Source: Candidatus Woesearchaeota archaeon (GTDB taxonomy: Archaea > Nanobdellota > Nanobdellia > Woesearchaeales > UBA525). Taken from it: a stretch of DNA of 7,395 nt. Below the pieces are notes generated by a model, which saw only the letters and a list, made by a program, of their open reading frames with translations, had not been told where the DNA came from and searched no databases. The position numbers and the translations under genes are program-made. The stretch covers positions 1-7,395 of the forward strand of contig JAJPEB010000065.1 of NCBI GenBank assembly GCA_023252315.1, written 5' to 3'. Below, in pieces: positions 1-6,079 of this stretch; position 1 is the stretch's first letter, and every line of letters begins with the position of its first letter.

Positions 1-1
1 T

Positions 2-94
2 GACGAGACCAAGCACACCATCACCATCGAGACACCCAAGAAACGCATCACGATCATCAAGGACCAGGCCACCACCATCGAGGAAACAGCATGA
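2..94 (+). CDS. rnp1: Ribonuclease P protein component 1 (Rpp29/Pop4), C-terminal end only
   Basis: Only the last 30 codons are present; the 5' part lies outside the window. The readable residues begin DETKHTITIE and continue through a PKK segment. This fits the end of the Sm-like barrel of archaeal Rpp29, where a conserved DETxxTLxIE strand is followed by a basic PKK turn (family knowledge, from memory). Rpp29 is a protein subunit of archaeal RNase P, which removes tRNA 5' leaders. Its place directly before S17 is the usual archaeal arrangement and supports the call independently of the short sequence. The TGA stop at 92-94 overlaps the S17 start as ATGA (91-94), so the two are probably translationally coupled. 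The fragment is short, so the assignment leans partly on gene order. Confidence 0.8.
   Translation, partial: DETKHTITIETPKKRITIIKDQATTIEETA
80..84 (+). promoter_or_regulatory. Shine-Dalgarno for S17
   Basis: GAGGA lies inside the end of rnp1, 6 nt before the ATG at 91. It supports that ATG as the S17 start despite the long, atypical N-terminus it gives. Confidence 0.55.
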
Positions 95-447
95 CACCGG
101 CGAAGAAGCAAGGGAAGGAGGGCACCGCTGCCAAGGGCAAGGCGGCAGCTCCCAAGGACGCGGCGGGCGCGAGCGGCACGCAGGCGGTGAAGGTCGGCGG
201 CAAGACGCTCGGCACGCGCGGCCGCAGGTTCACCGGCACTGTCGTGAGCAACAAGATGGCGAAGACGGTCACGGTCGAGTGGGAGCGGCGCAAGTTCATC
301 CCGAAGTACCAGAGGTACGAGCGCAGGCGCACCCGCGTCAAGGCGCACGACGAGCTGGGCGTCAAGGTCGGCGACACGGTCGAGATCGCGGAGACGCGAC
401 CCATCAGCAAGACGAAGAACTTCCTCGTGATGAGGAAGGTCGAGTGA
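91..447 (+). CDS. rps17: Small-subunit ribosomal protein S17 (uS17)
   Basis: Encodes 118 residues. uS17 is a primary 16S rRNA-binding protein with an OB-fold. The core runs from about residue 43 to the end and shows family signatures: GTVVSNKMAKTVTVEW (49-64), the PKYQRYERRR segment (71-80), and the RPISKTKNF motif near the C-terminus (103-111). The first ~42 residues are rich in Ala, Lys and Gly and look disordered. Typical archaeal S17 has there a Cys-Pro-Phe-His-Gly segment just before the RG that opens the barrel; no Cys or His occurs at that place here. The start at 91 overlaps the rnp1 stop as ATGA and has a GAGGA ribosome-binding site. The L14 start follows 7 nt after the stop. The core identification is very secure; the function of the extension is unknown. 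Confidence 0.97.
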   Translation: MTPAKKQGKEGTAAKGKAAAPKDAAGASGTQAVKVGGKTLGTRGRRFTGTVVSNKMAKTVTVEWERRKFIPKYQRYERRRTRVKAHDELGVKVGDTVEIAETRPISKTKNFLVMRKVE

Positions 448-454
448 GAGCACA

Positions 455-856
455 ATGAAAGCGGTCAAGGCAACAGTCACGAGGGCCATCCCTGTCGGCG
501 CGTACGTCGAGACGTGCGACAACAGCGGCGCGAAGATCATCAAGGTCTTCGGCGTCAAGGGGCACAAGACCCGCAAGGGCCAGAGCCCCGCGGCGGGCGT
601 CGGCGACATGGTGCTCGCGGCCGTCAAGAAGGGCAGGCCCGACATGCGAAAGCAGGTCGTGTTCGCGATCATCGTGCGCCAGAAGCGCGAGTACCGCCGC
701 AGCGACGGCACGCGCGTCGCGTTCGAGGACAACGCCGCGGTCGTGCTCAAGGACGAGAAGGGCAACCCCAAGGGGACCATCTTCAAGGGCGCGATCGCGA
801 AGGAAGTCGCGCAGCGCTGGCCGGCGATCGCGAAAGTGGCGAATGTCATCGTGTGA
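455..856 (+). CDS. rpl14: Large-subunit ribosomal protein L14 (uL14)
   Basis: Encodes 133 residues, the usual archaeal length. uL14 is a small beta-barrel protein that binds 23S rRNA and contributes to an inter-subunit bridge near the factor-binding side. Diagnostic segments are CDNSGAK (21-27), the GDMVLAAVKKG strand (50-60), the FEDNAAVVL motif (90-98), and KGTIFKGAIAKEVA (106-119). The ending NVIV is also typical of the family. The start codon lies 7 nt after the S17 stop. A GTGAG motif at 444-448, which contains that stop codon, sits 6 nt upstream and probably serves as ribosome-binding site. No unusual insertion or loss is visible. Confidence 0.98.
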   Translation: MKAVKATVTRAIPVGAYVETCDNSGAKIIKVFGVKGHKTRKGQSPAAGVGDMVLAAVKKGRPDMRKQVVFAIIVRQKREYRRSDGTRVAFEDNAAVVLKDEKGNPKGTIFKGAIAKEVAQRWPAIAKVANVIV

Positions 857-862
857 GAACCC

Positions 863-1252
863 ATGAAAACCTCCTACTCCAAGCACTGGAAGGCGAGCAC
901 GCAGCCGCGCAAGCAGCGCAAGTACCGCCACAACGCGCCGCTGCACGTGAAGGGCACGATGCTCGGCTGCCACCTCACGAAGGAGCTGCGCGCGAGGCAC
1001 GGCACGCGCGCGCTGCGCGTGCGCACGGGCGACAAGGTGCGCGTGATGCGCGGCACGTTCAAGGGTCGCGAGGGCAGGGTCGAGCGCGTCGACGTGAAGG
1101 CGGGCAAGGTGTTCGTGACGAAGGTCGAGAACGTGAAGAAGGACGGGGCGACGAAGGTCCTCTATCCCCTCAATCCCAGCAACCTCATGATCGTGGAGAT
1201 CGATATGACAGACAAGCGCCGGGCGGAGAAGCTCAAGGCGCAGAAGAAGTGA
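863..1252 (+). CDS. rpl24: Large-subunit ribosomal protein L24 (uL24)
   Basis: Encodes 129 residues, slightly longer than the usual ~120 because of a Lys-rich C-terminal helix. uL24 binds 23S rRNA domain I and acts early in large-subunit assembly. The N-terminus shows the archaeal/eukaryotic signature of a basic SKHWKASTQPRKQRKYR segment followed by NAPLHVKG. The KOW RNA-binding domain spans about 53-85, with RTGDKVRVMRGTFKGREG as its core. A loop ending YPLNPSNLMI follows, matching the family position where L24 contacts rRNA. The start is 6 nt after the L14 stop, preceded by GTGAG (853-857), which again contains the upstream stop codon. S4e begins 4 nt after its stop. Confidence 0.97.
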   Translation: MKTSYSKHWKASTQPRKQRKYRHNAPLHVKGTMLGCHLTKELRARHGTRALRVRTGDKVRVMRGTFKGREGRVERVDVKAGKVFVTKVENVKKDGATKVLYPLNPSNLMIVEIDMTDKRRAEKLKAQKK

Positions 1253-1256
1253 CACC

Positions 1257-1940
1257 ATGACGAAGACGTACCTCAAGCGGATCGCGGCGCCCAAGACGTG
1301 GCCCATCGTGCGCATCAAGGGAGCATTCATCGCGAGGCCCAAGCCCAAGGGGCAGCCGCTCTCGCTCTCGCTCCCCATCGTCGTCGTCATGCGCGACATC
1401 CTCAAGCTCGTCAAGACGTCCGGCCAGGCGGCGAAGGTCCTCCAGACGCAGGACGTGCTCGTGAACGGCAGGCGCGTGCGCAAGACGTCGGACGCGGTCG
1501 GCTTCATGGACATCCTCGCCATCGCGGGCGAGAGCTACAGGATGCTCATCAGCAGGAAGAACGTCCTCGTCCTCGTGCCCGTGAAGAAGGGCGAGGAGAT
1601 CGCGCTCCAGCGCATCGCGTCGAAGACGTCGGTGCACGGCGGCAAGGTCCAGCTCAACTTCGCGAGCGGCGCGAACGTGCTCGTCGAGAAGGACACGTAC
1701 AAGGTCGGCGACACGCTCTCCGTCGAGGGCGGCAAGGTGAAGGAGCACTACGCGCTCGAGAAGGGCGCCTCCGTCTTCGTGACGGGCGGCAGCCACATCG
1801 GCGAGCTCGGCACCGTCGAGTCGATCGAGGGGGCATCCGCCACCGTGACCGCGGGCGCGCACACGTTCACGACCGCGAAGCGCTACGCCTACGTCGTGGG
1901 CAAGGGCAAGCCCGTCATCAGCATCACTGTCAATGGTTGA
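1257..1940 (+). CDS. rps4e: Small-subunit ribosomal protein S4e (eS4)
   Basis: Encodes 227 residues, slightly shorter than the typical ~235-245. eS4 is found in archaea and eukaryotes but not bacteria, so it is a strong domain marker. The N-terminus has the LKRIAAPKTWPI signature (6-17). An S4-like RNA-binding domain spans about 42-105 and includes VLVNGRRVRK (67-76) and the VGFMDILAI segment (81-89). The central domain includes HGGKVQLNF (127-135), and the C-terminal KOW-like part is marked by VTGGSHIGELGTV (175-187). Its start is 4 nt after the L24 stop. Its own stop overlaps the most upstream L5 start by 8 nt (ATGGTTGA). All domains are present and in normal order. Confidence 0.97.
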   Translation: MTKTYLKRIAAPKTWPIVRIKGAFIARPKPKGQPLSLSLPIVVVMRDILKLVKTSGQAAKVLQTQDVLVNGRRVRKTSDAVGFMDILAIAGESYRMLISRKNVLVLVPVKKGEEIALQRIASKTSVHGGKVQLNFASGANVLVEKDTYKVGDTLSVEGGKVKEHYALEKGASVFVTGGSHIGELGTVESIEGASATVTAGAHTFTTAKRYAYVVGKGKPVISITVNG

Positions 1941-2481
1941 GACTATGCAGCAACGAACACAAGCGGTAGAGGCACACCCGATGAAGAGCATAAGGATAGA
2001 CAAGCTCACGCTCAACATCGGCGCAGGCAAGGACGCGCAGCTCCTCGAGAAGGGCGTCAAGCTGCTCGAGCAGATCTCGGGCGTGCCGCCGGTGAAGACG
2101 ATCACGAGCAAGCGCATCCCCGCCTGGGGCCTGCGCCCGGGGCTCCCGATCGGCTGCAAGGTCACGCTGCGCGGCGAGGAGGCGGAGAAGCTCATCCCGC
2201 GCCTGCTCGCGGCGAAGGACAACAAGCTGCAGGCGCGCAACTACGACCGCGCGGGCAACATCAGCTTCGGCATCCCGGAGTACATCGACATCGAGGGCGC
2301 GAAGTACGTGCCCGAGATCGGCATCATCGGGCTGCAGGCGTGCATCACGCTCACGCGCCCGGGCTACCGCGTCAAGTCGCGCAGGGTCAGGCCCGCGCGC
2401 CTGGGCAAGGGCCACATCATCACCATGGAGGAGGCGTCCGGCTTCATGCGCGAGCGCTTCAAGACAGGACTCGAGGAGTAG
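1933..2481 (+). CDS. rpl5: Large-subunit ribosomal protein L5 (uL5)
   Basis: Encodes up to 182 residues. uL5 binds 5S rRNA and helps anchor the central protuberance. Recognisable parts are IDKLTLNIGAG (22-32), PVKTITSKRIPAWGLRPGLP (53-72), IGCKVTLRG (73-81), SFGIPEYIDI (111-120), and EIGIIGLQACITLTRPG (128-144). The start is uncertain. In-frame ATGs lie at 1933 (overlapping the S4e stop by 8 nt), 1945 (4 nt after GGTTGA, a weak ribosome-binding site) and 1981, immediately before the conserved KSIRIDKL. The last gives 166 residues. The stretch 1941-1980 is less GC-rich than its surroundings and encodes non-conserved residues, so it may be partly untranslated. I report the longest form because an identical 8-nt overlap geometry occurs at L18/S5. 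The family call is secure; the N-terminus is not. Confidence 0.96.
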   Translation: MVETMQQRTQAVEAHPMKSIRIDKLTLNIGAGKDAQLLEKGVKLLEQISGVPPVKTITSKRIPAWGLRPGLPIGCKVTLRGEEAEKLIPRLLAAKDNKLQARNYDRAGNISFGIPEYIDIEGAKYVPEIGIIGLQACITLTRPGYRVKSRRVRPARLGKGHIITMEEASGFMRERFKTGLEE

Positions 2482-2485
2482 GAGG
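2481..2485 (+). promoter_or_regulatory. Shine-Dalgarno for S14
   Basis: GGAGG, within a longer GGAGGAG, begins at the last base of the L5 stop codon TAG and lies 6 nt before the S14 ATG at 2492. It is the strongest such motif in the window and fixes the S14 start, confirming its unusually long N-terminus. Confidence 0.75.
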
Positions 2486-2491
2486 AGCCAG

Positions 2492-2722
2492 ATGACCACG
2501 TCCAATCACGCGAAGGTGCTCAAGCAGATCGGTGGCAAGCCGGGCAAGCGCGCGAAGTACGAGAAGCACAACACGCCCAAGCCGCGCAAGACCGGCGAGG
2601 GCGCGCGCAAGTGCGTGCGCTGCGGCAGGACCGGCGCGCACATCCGCAGCTACGGCCTGCACCTGTGCAGGCAGTGCTTCAGGGAGAACGCGACGCAGCT
2701 CGGATTCAAGCAATACAGCTAG
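2492..2722 (+). CDS. rps14: Small-subunit ribosomal protein S14, zinc-ribbon type (uS14)
   Basis: Encodes 76 residues. uS14 sits in the 30S head near S3 and S10. The zinc-binding form is intact: Cys41-x2-Cys44 and Cys59-x2-Cys62, in the contexts KCVRCGRTGAHIRSYGLHLC and RQCFRE. The C-terminal LGFKQYS is also typical. Most archaeal S14 proteins are about 50-56 residues with roughly 20 residues before the first Cys. Here there are 40, adding about 20 residues that begin MTTSNHAKVLKQIGGKPGKR. From memory, a similar extended form occurs in Woesearchaeota/Pacearchaeota-like DPANN genomes; I could not check this. The strong GGAGG 6 nt upstream supports the start. Confidence 0.96.
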   Translation: MTTSNHAKVLKQIGGKPGKRAKYEKHNTPKPRKTGEGARKCVRCGRTGAHIRSYGLHLCRQCFRENATQLGFKQYS

Positions 2723-2726
2723 GTGA
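2722..2726 (+). promoter_or_regulatory. Shine-Dalgarno for S8
   Basis: GGTGA, the core complement of the archaeal 16S 3' end, starts at the last base of the S14 stop TAG. It is 4 nt before ATG 2731 and 10 nt before ATG 2737, so it does not clearly choose between the two S8 starts. Confidence 0.6.
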
Positions 2727-2730
2727 CAAC

Positions 2731-3123
2731 ATGACGATGAACAACCCACTCGCAGCGGTGCTCAGCAGGATCGGGAATGCGGAGCGCGTCGGCAAGCGCG
2801 AATTCACGACCCGCGTCGTGAGCAAGGCGGTCACCCAGGTGCTCGCGATCATGAAGGAAGAGGGCTTCATCTCTGGCTTCAGCGAGGAGCAGGACAGCAA
2901 GGGCAAGCTGCTCACGGTCACGCTCTCGGGCAGGCTCAACAAGACGGGCGTCATCACGCCCAACTTCAACGTGGGCACGGACGAGTTCGTGAGCTTCGAG
3001 AAGCGCTACCTTCCCGCGAAGGACTTCGGCGTCCTCATCCTCACGACGAACAAGGGCATCATCACGCACAAGAAGGCGAAGGAGGCGAACGTGGGCGGCA
3101 AGCTCATCGCGTTCGCGTACTGA
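2731..3123 (+). CDS. rps8: Small-subunit ribosomal protein S8 (uS8)
   Basis: Encodes 130 residues, the normal archaeal size. uS8 is a primary binder of 16S rRNA helix 21 and is essential for assembling the central domain of the 30S. The N-terminus reads NNPLAAVLSRIGNAE, matching the conserved DPLANALSKINNAE pattern. The C-terminal half has RYLPAKDFGVLILTTNKG (92-109), H113 with KKAKEA, and the final GGKLIAFAY, all hallmarks of the family. Two starts are possible, ATG 2731 and ATG 2737 (MTM versus M); the difference is two residues. The frame is open further upstream to 2611, but that part overlaps S14 and shows no S8 similarity, so it is excluded. L6 starts 5 nt after its stop. Confidence 0.97.
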   Translation: MTMNNPLAAVLSRIGNAERVGKREFTTRVVSKAVTQVLAIMKEEGFISGFSEEQDSKGKLLTVTLSGRLNKTGVITPNFNVGTDEFVSFEKRYLPAKDFGVLILTTNKGIITHKKAKEANVGGKLIAFAY

Positions 3124-3128
3124 TCACC

Positions 3129-3674
3129 ATGCACCTCGACAAGCTGATTGAGACGGTCGCGATCCCGACAGGGGTCACCGCGAAGGCAGAGCGCGGCACG
3201 CTCAGCGTGAAGGGCCCCAAGGGCGAGTCCTCGCGCCTCGTGGGCTCGAAGACGGTGTCCGTCGCGGTCACGGCGGAGGGCGTCGTCTTCACGGCGCTCA
3301 ACGCGACGCGCAACGACAAGCGCATGCTGCGCACGGGCAAGGCACACGCGAAGAACATGCTGCGCGGCGCCGCGGAAGGCCACACGTACAAGCTCAAGAT
3401 CTGCTCGGGCCACTTCCCGATGACGGTCGCGGTGAAGGACGGAACGCTCGAGGTCAAGAACTTCATCGGCGAGAAGGTCCCGCGCGTGCTCAAGCTCAAG
3501 CAGGGCTGCACGGTCAAGCTCAACGGCACGGAGATCGTCGTCGAGGCGCCGAGCAAGGAGCTCGCGGGCAGCCAGGCGTCGGACATCGAGCTGCTCACGC
3601 GCAGGCCCGGCTTCGACACGCGCATCTTCCAGGACGGCATCTACATCATCGAGAAGGACGGAAGGCAGGTATGA
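3129..3674 (+). CDS. rpl6: Large-subunit ribosomal protein L6 (uL6)
   Basis: Encodes 181 residues, typical of the family. uL6 lies near the factor-binding (GTPase-associated) region and contacts the sarcin-ricin loop neighbourhood of 23S rRNA. It has two similar domains, about residues 10-86 and 87-165. Diagnostic strings are LSVKGPKGESSR (25-36), AHAKNMLRGAAEGHTYKLK (72-90), NFIGEKVPR (111-119) and the archaeal C-terminal FQDGIYII (167-174). The start ATG is 5 nt after the S8 stop with no clear Shine-Dalgarno, so initiation probably depends on coupling. The TGA stop overlaps the L32e start as ATGA (3671-3674). Nothing is missing. Confidence 0.97.
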   Translation: MHLDKLIETVAIPTGVTAKAERGTLSVKGPKGESSRLVGSKTVSVAVTAEGVVFTALNATRNDKRMLRTGKAHAKNMLRGAAEGHTYKLKICSGHFPMTVAVKDGTLEVKNFIGEKVPRVLKLKQGCTVKLNGTEIVVEAPSKELAGSQASDIELLTRRPGFDTRIFQDGIYIIEKDGRQV

Positions 3675-4309
3675 CGATGGCGGACAAGAAGAAGCTCCTC
3701 GAAATCAAGGCGACGCTCAAGCGCAGGCAGCCCAAGTTCGTGCGCCAGGAGGCGTACAAGGACCGCCTCGAGAAGAAGTGGCGCACGCCGCGCGGCCTGC
3801 ACTCCAAGCAGAAGGCGAACATCAAGGGCCACCCGGCGCTGCTCGCGAAGGGCTACCAGACCCCGCGCGCGGTGCGCGGCATGACGAAGCAGGGCCTCAT
3901 GCCCGTGCGCGTCGTGCGCGTGGACGAACTCGCGGCGCTCGACCCGTCGAGGCACTGCGTCGTGCTCGGCAAGGTCGGCGCGAGGCGCGCGATCGAGATC
4001 ATCGAGGCAGCGGGCGAGAAGCGTCTCACGCTCCAGAACGCGTCCCCGCAGAAGGCGAGCGCGCTCAAGGACCGCTTCACCGCCCGCAAGACGAAGGGCG
4101 AGCAGCGCCAGAAGGCGCGCGAGGAGAAGCACAAGAAGCTCGAGGAGCGCCTCGACGCAGAGGAGAAGAAGGGCAAGGCCGAGGGCAAGGACGCGCACGA
4201 GGGCCACAATCACGAGCATGAGCACAAGGCGGAGAAGAAGCACGCTCCCAAGCCCGCGGCGGCTCCCGCGAAGACCAGGCAGCCCGAAGACGGCACGACC
4301 AGCAACTGA
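3671..4309 (+). CDS. rpl32e: Large-subunit ribosomal protein L32e (eL32) with long charged, His-rich tail
   Basis: Encodes 212 residues, against about 130-150 in most archaea. eL32 is an archaeal/eukaryotic 50S protein that binds 23S rRNA. The core spans about residues 8-125: KRRQPKFVRQEAYK (17-30), WRTPRGLHSKQK (37-48), GYQTPRAVRG (61-70), and a Rossmann-like RHCVVLGKVGARRAIEIIEAA stretch (94-114). Residues ~126-212 are extra: a Lys/Glu-rich segment likely to be helical or coiled (about 130-175), then six His within 176-191 (contexts DAHEGHN and HEHEHK), then a Pro/Ala-rich end. The start ATG overlaps the L6 stop as ATGA; a second in-frame ATG two codons later (3677) is possible. The reading frame is continuous and composition stays similar, so I see no sign of a frameshift or fusion to another known gene. 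Confidence 0.94.
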   Translation: MTMADKKKLLEIKATLKRRQPKFVRQEAYKDRLEKKWRTPRGLHSKQKANIKGHPALLAKGYQTPRAVRGMTKQGLMPVRVVRVDELAALDPSRHCVVLGKVGARRAIEIIEAAGEKRLTLQNASPQKASALKDRFTARKTKGEQRQKAREEKHKKLEERLDAEEKKGKAEGKDAHEGHNHEHEHKAEKKHAPKPAAAPAKTRQPEDGTTSN

Positions 4310-4312
4310 GGA
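4307..4312 (+). promoter_or_regulatory. Shine-Dalgarno for L19e
   Basis: TGAGGA combines the L32e stop codon TGA with a GAGGA motif, 6 nt before the L19e ATG at 4319. Confidence 0.5.
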
Positions 4313-4318
4313 ACACCA

Positions 4319-4792
4319 ATGACCTACGACCTTACCCTCCAGAAACGGCTCGCAGGCGACGTGCTCAGCGTCGGCCCCAAGCGCATCAGGTTCGACCCCG
4401 CGCGCCTGAACGACATCAAGGCGGCGATCACGAAGACGGACATCCGCGGCCTCGTGCGCAGCGGCGTCATCTCGGCGATCCCGGTCAAGGGCGTGAGCCG
4501 CGTGCGCGCGCGCAAGAACGCGGTGCAGCGCAGCAAGGGCCTGCGCAAGGGCCCCGGCAGCCACGAGGGCAAGGCGACCGCGCGCGCGCCGGGCAAGGAC
4601 CTGTGGATGGCCAAGGTCCGCGCGCAGCGCAAGTTCCTCAAGCAGCTCAAGGACGACGGGGTGCTCACGCCCGCGTCGTTCAAGCAGCTCTACCGCAGGA
4701 GCAAGGGCGGCTACTTCAGGAGCATCCGCCACATCAAGCTCTTCATGAATGAACACAACCTCGCCACGCGCGAGGCGAAAGGGAAGCAGTGA
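4319..4792 (+). CDS. rpl19e: Large-subunit ribosomal protein L19e (eL19)
   Basis: Encodes 157 residues, close to the usual ~150. eL19 is an archaeal/eukaryotic protein with a globular N-terminal part and long helices; it helps form an inter-subunit bridge. The family pattern is clear: LQKRLAGDVLSVGPKRIRFD (7-26), the ITKTDIRGLVRSGVI helix (37-51), the KGVSRVRARKN basic turn (57-67), GPGSHEGKATAR (78-89), and the C-terminal LYRRSKGGYFRSIRHIKLFM (124-143). Residue Phe25 occupies a position where most members have Trp or a similar aromatic. The gene starts 9 nt after L32e. Its stop overlaps a possible GTG start of L18 (GTGA at 4789-4792). Confidence 0.97.
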   Translation: MTYDLTLQKRLAGDVLSVGPKRIRFDPARLNDIKAAITKTDIRGLVRSGVISAIPVKGVSRVRARKNAVQRSKGLRKGPGSHEGKATARAPGKDLWMAKVRAQRKFLKQLKDDGVLTPASFKQLYRRSKGGYFRSIRHIKLFMNEHNLATREAKGKQ

Positions 4793-4797
4793 TCGCA

Positions 4798-5298
4798 ATG
4801 GGAAAGCTCGTCATGCCGTACAGGAGGAAGCGCGTCGGGCGCACGGACTACAAGAAGCGCCTCGTGCTGCTCAAGAGCGGCCTCGTGCGCCTCGTCGTGC
4901 GCGCGAGCAACAAGAGCATGCAGGCGCAGCTGGTCGAGTACCAGCCCGACGGCGACAAGGTGATCGCGACGGTGCGCGCGAGCGACCTCGGCAAGCTCGG
5001 CTGGAAGGGCGCGACGGGCAACCTGCCTTCCGCGTACCTCACGGGCCTGCTGCTCGCGAGCAAGGCGAAGAAGAGCGTCCCCGGCGACGTCATCCTCGAC
5101 ATCGGCCTGCAGAAGCACCACAAGGGAGGCAGGCTCTACGCGGTCGCGAAGGGCGCGATCGAGGGCGGCCTCAAGGTGCGCTGCTCGGACGACGTGCTGC
5201 CTCCAGACGAGCGCGCGCACGGCAAGCACATCGGCGAGGCGGTCCCCAAGGACGTCGCGCAGACCAAAACCAGGATCATGAGTGAGAAGCATGGCTGA
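4798..5298 (+). CDS. rpl18: Large-subunit ribosomal protein L18 (uL18)
   Basis: Encodes 166 residues from ATG 4798. uL18 binds 5S rRNA together with L5 and links it to the 50S central protuberance. The N-terminus has the basic archaeal signature MPYRRKRVGRTDYKKRLVLL (6-25), then RLVVRASNKSMQAQLVEY (31-48), the GNLPSAYLTGLLLASKA helix (74-90), DIGLQKHHKGGRLYAVAKGA (101-120) and LPPDERAHGKHI (134-145). At 166 residues it is somewhat shorter than the ~190 common in archaea. An alternative GTG start at 4789 overlaps the L19e stop as GTGA and adds three residues (M-I-A); ATG 4813 is also in frame. I prefer ATG 4798 for its codon and 5-nt gap. The 3' end overlaps the S5 start by 8 nt. Confidence 0.96.
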   Translation: MGKLVMPYRRKRVGRTDYKKRLVLLKSGLVRLVVRASNKSMQAQLVEYQPDGDKVIATVRASDLGKLGWKGATGNLPSAYLTGLLLASKAKKSVPGDVILDIGLQKHHKGGRLYAVAKGAIEGGLKVRCSDDVLPPDERAHGKHIGEAVPKDVAQTKTRIMSEKHG

Positions 5299-6079
5299 AA
5301 CCCTACCCCAGTTCAACCCCGACGAGTGGAAGCCGAAGACGGCGCTCGGCCGCGCAGTCAAGAGCAAGGACATCACGGACATCGACGAGATCCTCGAGTC
5401 GGGGCAGAAGATCCTCGAGCCCGAGATCGTCGAGATGCTGCTGCCCGAGCTCGAGGCGGAGTTCCTCCTCATCGGACAGGCCAAGGGCAAGTTCGGCGGC
5501 GGCCAGCGACGCATGTTCAAGAACACGCAGAAGAAGACGATGGAGGGCAACAAGCCCAAGTTCTCCGCGTTCGCGGTCATCGGCGACCGCGACGGCCACG
5601 TCGGCCTCGGCTTCGGCGGCGCGAAGGAGACCGTCCCCGCGCGCGAGAAGGCGGTCCGCCAGGCGAAGCTCAACCTCTTCCGCATCAGGCGCGGCGTCGG
5701 CGCGTGGGAAGACCGCGCGGACCACGCGCACTCGATCCCGTTCGCGGTCGAGGGCAAGTGCGGCAGCGTCAAGCTGCGGCTGCTCCCGGCCCCCAAGGGC
5801 AAGGGGCTCGTCGTCGAGAAGGAGTGCGCGAAGATCCTCGCGCTCGCGGGCATTAGGGACGCCTGGAGCAAGAGCTTCGGGCAGACGAAGACGAAGGTCA
5901 ATCTCATCATCGCGTGCGAGCAGGCGCTGCGCGAGCTCTCGAGGATGAAGGTCACCCCGGAGAGCCGCGAGCGGCTGCTCATCGTCGAGGGCGGCACGAA
6001 GAAGAAGAAAGCGTCCGCGCAGCAGCAGGGCGCGCAGGACAGGGAGTTCGCGGAGCAGATGGCGGAGCGTGAGGCCTGA
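5291..6079 (+). CDS. rps5: Small-subunit ribosomal protein S5 (uS5)
   Basis: Encodes 262 residues from ATG 5291. uS5 sits on the solvent side of the 30S near the mRNA entry channel and influences decoding accuracy. The dsRBD-like N-domain covers about 55-125 and includes GKFGGGQRRMFKNTQKK (66-82) and the VGLGFGGAKE turn (104-113). The C-domain covers about 145-215, with HSIPFAVEGKCGSVKLRLLP (147-166) and a GIRDAWSKSFGQTKT segment (187-201). Many archaeal S5 proteins carry two Cys after the RRGxGxWE motif; here the segment reads RRGVGAWEDRADHAHS with none. About 30 polar, Lys/Gln-rich residues extend the C-terminus. A GTG at 5282 in frame is an alternative start, but GTGAG at 5282-5286 fits better as ribosome-binding site for ATG 5291, which overlaps the L18 end by 8 nt. 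Confidence 0.97.
   Translation: MAETLPQFNPDEWKPKTALGRAVKSKDITDIDEILESGQKILEPEIVEMLLPELEAEFLLIGQAKGKFGGGQRRMFKNTQKKTMEGNKPKFSAFAVIGDRDGHVGLGFGGAKETVPAREKAVRQAKLNLFRIRRGVGAWEDRADHAHSIPFAVEGKCGSVKLRLLPAPKGKGLVVEKECAKILALAGIRDAWSKSFGQTKTKVNLIIACEQALRELSRMKVTPESRERLLIVEGGTKKKKASAQQQGAQDREFAEQMAEREA

Noticed and set aside
514..1260. 248-residue plus-strand frame overlapping L14 and L24
   Set aside because: Gln/Arg/Gly-rich out-of-frame reading of two conserved ribosomal protein genes.
404..1522. 372-residue open frame on the minus strand
   Set aside because: Antisense shadow of L14, L24 and S4e; composition is typical of a shadow frame and shows no domain.
2611..2730. N-terminal extension of S8 upstream of 2731
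   Set aside because: The frame is open but overlaps S14, and the translation has no S8 similarity; ATG 2731 gives the normal family length with GGTGA upstream.
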